Assembly (NCBI GenBank): GCA_003566395.1
Contig: PXDL01000378.1
Coordinates: 1-8,520, forward strand
From: Balneolia bacterium
Lineage (GTDB): Bacteria; Bacteroidota; Rhodothermia; Balneolales; Cyclonatronaceae
Direction of reading: 5' to 3'
DNA: 8,520 nt
Made by a program: the position numbers and the translations under genes. The notes beneath the pieces were generated by a model. That model was not told the origin of the DNA. It searched no databases and was given only the letters and a program-made list of their open reading frames with translations. Each line of letters begins with the position of its first letter. Positions within the stretch are counted from its first letter, which is position 1. This document shows positions 4,257 through 8,520 of the stretch, piece after piece.

Positions 4257-7145
4257 ATGATCAAGTTTACTATCTCCGTCTTTGTGGCGGTTATGGCTTT
4301 ATGTGCTTCTGCGTCACTTGAATCAGGAAAGGCAACAGCACAAACAATAACAGTGGAAGGTACGGTCGTTGATGAAGCTACCCGGGAGCCGCTGATTGGA
4401 GCCAATGTCGTAATCCGGGGGACCGTAGCAGGTGTAGCCACAAACGTCAATGGTGAGTTCGTCCTCAGAACTTCGCAAAGTCTGCCGTTCACCCTTCGTA
4501 TATCCAGTGTGGGTTATTCTTCCCAGGAAGTTGAAGTAACCGAAGACAACCTTACCAATATAAGAGTAAGGCTGCGTGAACAGGCATTTTTTGGTTCGGA
4601 AGTGGTACTGTCGGCATCCCGCGTGGAGCAGGATGTGCTGCAATCTCCGGTATCGATTGAACGGATGGATGTTATTGCCATACGGGAATCGGCGGCACCC
4701 AGTTTTTATGACGCCATCGGGAACCTGAAAGGTGTGGATATGTCGGCCCAGAGCCTGACGTTCAAATCCATAAATACGCGCGGTTTTGCCGCCAACGGAA
4801 ATACCCGCTTTGTTCAGCTCATCGACGGTATCGACAATCAGGCGCCGGGGCTTAACTTTCCGGTGGGTAATGTGGTAGGTATATCCGAACTTGACCTGGA
4901 AAGCGCCGAGCTTATTCCCGGCGTGGCTTCAGCCCTCTACGGGCCCAACGCCATCAACGGAATTCTGCTGCTTAACAGTAAAAGCCCGTTTGAGTATCAG
5001 GGGCTTTCGGTTAGTGTGAAAACAGGCGTAAACCACGTGGATTCCAGAGACGACGATCCTGGCTTATACCAGGATTACGCCATCCGCTACGCGCGTGCTT
5101 TCGACGACCGCTGGGCATTCAAAGCCAATTTCTCCTACCTCAGAGCCAATGATTTTATCGGCGTTGATTTTCGTGATCAGGGACCGGCTACTTTTGGTGC
5201 CGTAGAACGTGGAGCAACCTCACGTAACGGAAACCGTGTGTATAACGGCGTCAACAAATACGGGCAGCCGTTACTGACGATCGGCAATATCGCCGACGGG
5301 CAGATCCAGGCCGGCATGGCCGAAGGTGCCACTCCCGAGCAGCAGCAGACGGCCCAGAATCTGATGGGAATCCGCAGCCTGCTACCCGACGGCGATCTCG
5401 GAGCGTTCACCCCTACGGGCTTTAATGAAGGCAGTTTTGTAGATAACACCACGGAGTCGATGAAATTCGGAGGAGCGCTTCACTACAGAATTACGGATAA
5501 TGTGGAAGCCCTCGCCCAATTCAACTGGGGATCGGGAAGCACGCTCTACACGGCTAACGACCGTTTCGTGCTGGATGATTTTTCCATCTGGACCGGAAAA
5601 GTGGAACTGCGTAACCCGAACTTTTTCCTAAGGGGCTACACCACTCAGGAAAACGCCGGAGATTCTTATGCGGCTAATACGCTGGCTTCGTTGATTAATG
5701 TTCAAACCTTTATCCCGGCGTATTTCCAGACGTTTGCGAACGCACGTACTCAAGGTGCTACGGTAGAAGAAGCGCATCAGATGGCGCGCCAGGCCGGTGA
5801 AGCGGCACAACCACAGCCGGGAACAACAGATTTTGAAAACCTGGCGAACTCCATCCGCAGCGTCCCGATTTCAGACGGCGGCGCCAAGTTTGTTGACCGT
5901 TCGGCTCTCTATCATGCGGAAGGCCTGTACAACTTTTCTGAAATGATTGATCCCGATATCGTTGAAGTACTTGTGGGCGCAAATTATCGGCGGTTCGCAC
6001 TTGAGTCGGAAGGCACTCTTTTCGCCCTCCAGGATAACGGCGATGAGTTTACGATGGATGAATACGGATTCTATACTCAGCTTTCCCGTTCCTTTTATGA
6101 CGGCCGTTTGAATATGCAGGGCTCCATCAGGTATGATAAAAATGAAAATTTCGACGGACAGCTTTCACCCCGGATTTCAGCGGTCTATAATCTGATTCCA
6201 AATCATAATATAAGGCTGTCTTTTCAGAACGGATTCCGCATACCGACCACCCAGGATCAATTTATCGACCTTGATGTGGTTACCCGTCGTCTGGTGGGAG
6301 CAAACCCGATTCTGGTGGATCGCTATAACTTTGAGACCAATACGGTGTACCATACAGAAAGTGTGGAAGCAGCCCGTCTGGCCCTTGCCGAAGGCCGCAG
6401 CCCTGCTTTTGCCCGTTCCAAGCTTCGCCCGGTTGAATTCGGTGATTTCAAAACTGAGAAAGTATCGACCTATGAAATAGGATATAAAGGTCTTATACAG
6501 AACCGCCTGTATATCGATGCCTACTACTATTACAGCGAATACACCGATTTCATCGCCGAAATCGATTTCACCCAGGGTATTCCTGCCGGTCTTCGCGAAA
6601 TGCCCGACCCCGATGAATTCGATCCGAACACAGCTCAGGGACAAGACGCCATCATCAACCGGAGCGTGGCAACGCAGCGTTTCGGATTTGATGTGAATGC
6701 CGACGGTACCGTACGTGCCCACGGATTTGCAGTAGGGTTGGAATATGCGGTTGCACGAGGATATACCCTTGGTGGCAACGTAGCCTTTAATGAGCTGATA
6801 TCGGAGCGAGATCTGCGGGATCAGGGTTTTAGTGCCGGGTTCAATACACCCAAGTGGCGCTACAACATTTCGCTGCGTAATCGCAACGTAATTGAGAACG
6901 TCAGCTTCAACCTAACCTACAGATGGCAGGATGCCTTTATTTGGGAATCAGCAATCGGGGAAGGCGTTATCGATGCTTTCGGAACGCTCGATGCCCAGGT
7001 CAGCTATCGGGTACCAAGCCTGAGTACGATCGTAAAGCTTAGCGGAAACAACATCTTTAATAAACGCTATACGACTTCTCTTGCCAACCCTTCAATGGGC
7101 GCTATCTACATGGTGACGTTCACTTTCGACCAATTCCTTAACTAA
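4257..7145 (+). CDS. TonB-dependent outer-membrane receptor with N-terminal carboxypeptidase-regulatory-like domain, 962 aa
   Basis: This outer-membrane beta-barrel transporter is energised by TonB/ExbBD. A Sec signal peptide spans about residues 1-28 (hydrophobic ISVFVAVMALCASA, cleavage near ATA/QT or AQ/TI). The carboxypeptidase-regulatory-like domain (about 31-107) shows EGTVVDEATREPLIGANVVI and the NGEF turn. SEVVLSASRVEQ (114-125) resembles a TonB-box/plug start. The plug runs to about 245, with INTRGF at 172-177, VQLIDGID at 186-193 and GVASALYGPNAINGILLLN at 222-240. The remainder is a barrel with many aromatic strands, ending FNKRYTT and a last strand MVTFTFDQF. The SALYGPNAxNG form of plug is one I associate with non-SusC receptors of Bacteroidota. 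An SGNH lipoprotein gene starts 14 bp downstream, so the two are almost certainly cotranscribed and probably work together. The ligand is unknown; ester- or lipid-type compounds are a guess from the neighbour. The ATG start is fixed by the signal peptide. Confidence 0.95.
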   Translation: MIKFTISVFVAVMALCASASLESGKATAQTITVEGTVVDEATREPLIGANVVIRGTVAGVATNVNGEFVLRTSQSLPFTLRISSVGYSSQEVEVTEDNLTNIRVRLREQAFFGSEVVLSASRVEQDVLQSPVSIERMDVIAIRESAAPSFYDAIGNLKGVDMSAQSLTFKSINTRGFAANGNTRFVQLIDGIDNQAPGLNFPVGNVVGISELDLESAELIPGVASALYGPNAINGILLLNSKSPFEYQGLSVSVKTGVNHVDSRDDDPGLYQDYAIRYARAFDDRWAFKANFSYLRANDFIGVDFRDQGPATFGAVERGATSRNGNRVYNGVNKYGQPLLTIGNIADGQIQAGMAEGATPEQQQTAQNLMGIRSLLPDGDLGAFTPTGFNEGSFVDNTTESMKFGGALHYRITDNVEALAQFNWGSGSTLYTANDRFVLDDFSIWTGKVELRNPNFFLRGYTTQENAGDSYAANTLASLINVQTFIPAYFQTFANARTQGATVEEAHQMARQAGEAAQPQPGTTDFENLANSIRSVPISDGGAKFVDRSALYHAEGLYNFSEMIDPDIVEVLVGANYRRFALESEGTLFALQDNGDEFTMDEYGFYTQLSRSFYDGRLNMQGSIRYDKNENFDGQLSPRISAVYNLIPNHNIRLSFQNGFRIPTTQDQFIDLDVVTRRLVGANPILVDRYNFETNTVYHTESVEAARLALAEGRSPAFARSKLRPVEFGDFKTEKVSTYEIGYKGLIQNRLYIDAYYYYSEYTDFIAEIDFTQGIPAGLREMPDPDEFDPNTAQGQDAIINRSVATQRFGFDVNADGTVRAHGFAVGLEYAVARGYTLGGNVAFNELISERDLRDQGFSAGFNTPKWRYNISLRNRNVIENVSFNLTYRWQDAFIWESAIGEGVIDAFGTLDAQVSYRVPSLSTIVKLSGNNIFNKRYTTSLANPSMGAIYMVTFTFDQFLN

Positions 7146-7159
7146 GTCCGAGATTTCTT

Positions 7160-8520
7160 ATGAAAAGTTCATTGAACCTATTTTTTACGATTCTGCTTGC
7201 CGCCCTGCTTTTGCAGGGATGTGACGGCGAAGCAGATTCGCTGATTAACAGCAGACTCGATGATAATCCGGTGCCTGCAACCGAACAGACCGGTGATGCG
7301 GGCGAGGCCGATTTCAGCCGGCCGGTTATGATCGGGAATTCCCTTACGGCCGGATTTATGGATGGTGCCCTGTATGATCTGGGGCAGCAAAATTCACTTG
7401 CTGTACGGATTGGTCAGCAGCTGAGCCTTGCCGGCGGACCGGAATCCATTAACCAACCTGATATCGACTCGCAGAACGGATTCAATTCCGGAGCTTCAAA
7501 TCCTTCAGAGGGTGTTATCCGGGGTCGTTTCAAGCTGGATACCAGCATCCCCGGACCCTCCCCGGTAGTTGAGGGAGAACTTCCCCAGGCGTTCACCGGA
7601 GATAAAGGCGCACTGAATAATTTTGGTGTTCCCGGAATTATCCTGGGTCAGCTGCTCACACCCGATACCGGCGTGCAGAGTTCTCCGGCCTACAATCCGT
7701 ATTACGAGCGTTTTGCCTCCAACCCCGGTTCTTCCACCATTCTCGGTGATGCCATCGCTACCGACCCCACTTTTTTCACGCTATGGATCGGTAATAACGA
7801 TGTGCTGGGCTATGCGCTCCAGGGTGGGGTAAATCCGGATAGGATTACCGCCACAGCCGCATTCCAGGCGCAGTTCGGTGAAGTAATGACCCAACTTACC
7901 ACCCAAACAGATGCAAAAGGCGTAGTAGGGCTTGTTCCAAACTTACTGACCATTCCCCATTTCCGGGCCGTACCGTATAATGCGGTTCAGCTTGATGCGG
8001 AAACTGCCGCTTTGCTGATGGAAGGACTTTCACTGGTAAATACGGTTTATGAAGGAATTGCGGCCAGCCCATTGGTACCTCAATTCACGGAAGAAGACCT
8101 CGAAGAACGAAGAATCCACTATGAGGCCGGAGCCAATCCTGTTCTGATACACGATCCTGATTTGTTCGACCTGACACCCGTTTTCAACCTGCTTCGTTCA
8201 ACCGGAAATATTACCGACGAACAACGTGCCGCCCTTGAGCCGTACATACAGGCGCGACAAATGAAAGTGAGTGACCAACTCGGTCCGGAATTACTTCTGC
8301 TCAGTTCGGCTACCGTGCTGGGTACGCTCGCCGATCCGAATAATCCGCAGTCACAAATCGGAGTGGTCGTGCCTCTTCCGCCCCAGTTTCATCTTACTCA
8401 TGAAAATATGATTCAGGTTGAAACCGCAAGGCAGACGTTCAATACCATAATGACCACGACTGTTGAAAACGTCAATGACGCTTCCGGCGAAACGCGCATT
8501 GCTTTGTATAGCCCTGACAG
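7160..8520 (+). CDS. SGNH/GDSL-family hydrolase lipoprotein, 3' end cut by window edge
   Basis: This is a probable outer-membrane lipoprotein with a serine esterase/lipase fold. The ATG at 7160 opens a frame with no stop to the right edge (453 full codons). A lipoprotein signal ends in LLQGC, with the lipidated Cys at 21, followed by acidic DGEAD and a low-complexity linker to about residue 53. Block I is VMIGNSLTAGF (56-66), with Ser61 as predicted nucleophile; the usual Asp before it is Asn60. LNNFGVPGI (152-160) supplies the block II glycine. FFTLWIGNNDVLGYAL (205-220) holds the GxND of block III (Gly211-Asp214). LVPNLLTIPHFRAVPYN (258-274) is a further conserved-looking stretch. No DxxH catalytic block is seen up to residue 453, so it is beyond the edge or replaced; His411 and His414 in FHLTHENM are candidates. 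It follows the TonB receptor by 14 bp, implying joint expression and a shared substrate. Confidence 0.9.
   Translation, partial: MKSSLNLFFTILLAALLLQGCDGEADSLINSRLDDNPVPATEQTGDAGEADFSRPVMIGNSLTAGFMDGALYDLGQQNSLAVRIGQQLSLAGGPESINQPDIDSQNGFNSGASNPSEGVIRGRFKLDTSIPGPSPVVEGELPQAFTGDKGALNNFGVPGIILGQLLTPDTGVQSSPAYNPYYERFASNPGSSTILGDAIATDPTFFTLWIGNNDVLGYALQGGVNPDRITATAAFQAQFGEVMTQLTTQTDAKGVVGLVPNLLTIPHFRAVPYNAVQLDAETAALLMEGLSLVNTVYEGIAASPLVPQFTEEDLEERRIHYEAGANPVLIHDPDLFDLTPVFNLLRSTGNITDEQRAALEPYIQARQMKVSDQLGPELLLLSSATVLGTLADPNNPQSQIGVVVPLPPQFHLTHENMIQVETARQTFNTIMTTTVENVNDASGETRIALYSPD

Noticed and set aside
6177..6722. 181-codon minus-strand frame inside the TonB receptor gene
   Set aside because: It is antisense to a well-supported receptor barrel and has no domain features of its own, so it is a shadow of the plus-strand coding pattern.
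4257..7145. SusC-type assignment for the receptor
   Set aside because: No SusD-like gene follows. The plug motif and the SGNH neighbour fit a different receptor group, so a generic TonB-dependent receptor call is safer.

Overview
The window looks like chromosomal DNA from a member of the Bacteroidota/Rhodothermota/Balneolota group, with Balneolota-like marine bacteria as my best guess. Three things point there. There is a TonB-dependent receptor with an N-terminal carboxypeptidase-regulatory-like domain. It is followed directly by an SGNH-hydrolase lipoprotein. Convincing Shine-Dalgarno sequences are nearly absent in front of the genes. The taxonomic placement is inference; no rRNA or other marker gene is present.

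Layout. Positions 1-884 (minus) hold most of an NADPH:quinone oxidoreductase-like medium-chain dehydrogenase whose C-terminus lies beyond the left edge. A 244-bp divergent spacer follows. It carries a minus-strand hairpin with a T8 tract that looks like an intrinsic terminator, and a TAnnTTTG-type -7 box facing right. Next come two small plus-strand genes, probably one operon: an unrecognised 118-residue protein (1129-1485) and a 180-residue TPR protein (1525-2067). A 257-bp spacer rich in short inverted repeats leads to an RluA-family RNA pseudouridine synthase (2325-3038, GTG start). That gene converges, with only 12 bp between stops, on a minus-strand class I SAM-dependent methyltransferase (3051 to about 3809, TTG start). 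A 400-450-bp non-coding divergent region precedes the right-hand module.

The right-hand module (4257-8520) is the most interesting part. A 962-residue TonB-dependent outer-membrane receptor is followed after 14 bp by a lipoprotein with an SGNH/GDSL hydrolase fold, which runs off the right edge. The arrangement recalls SusC/SusD pairs, in which a TonB-dependent channel works with a lipoprotein, but here the lipoprotein looks like an esterase/lipase rather than a SusD glycan-binding protein. A reasonable inference is a two-component outer-membrane system that hydrolyses or captures an ester- or acyl-containing substrate and imports it. The substrate cannot be read from the sequence. No tRNA, rRNA, CRISPR array, insertion sequence or phage gene was seen.
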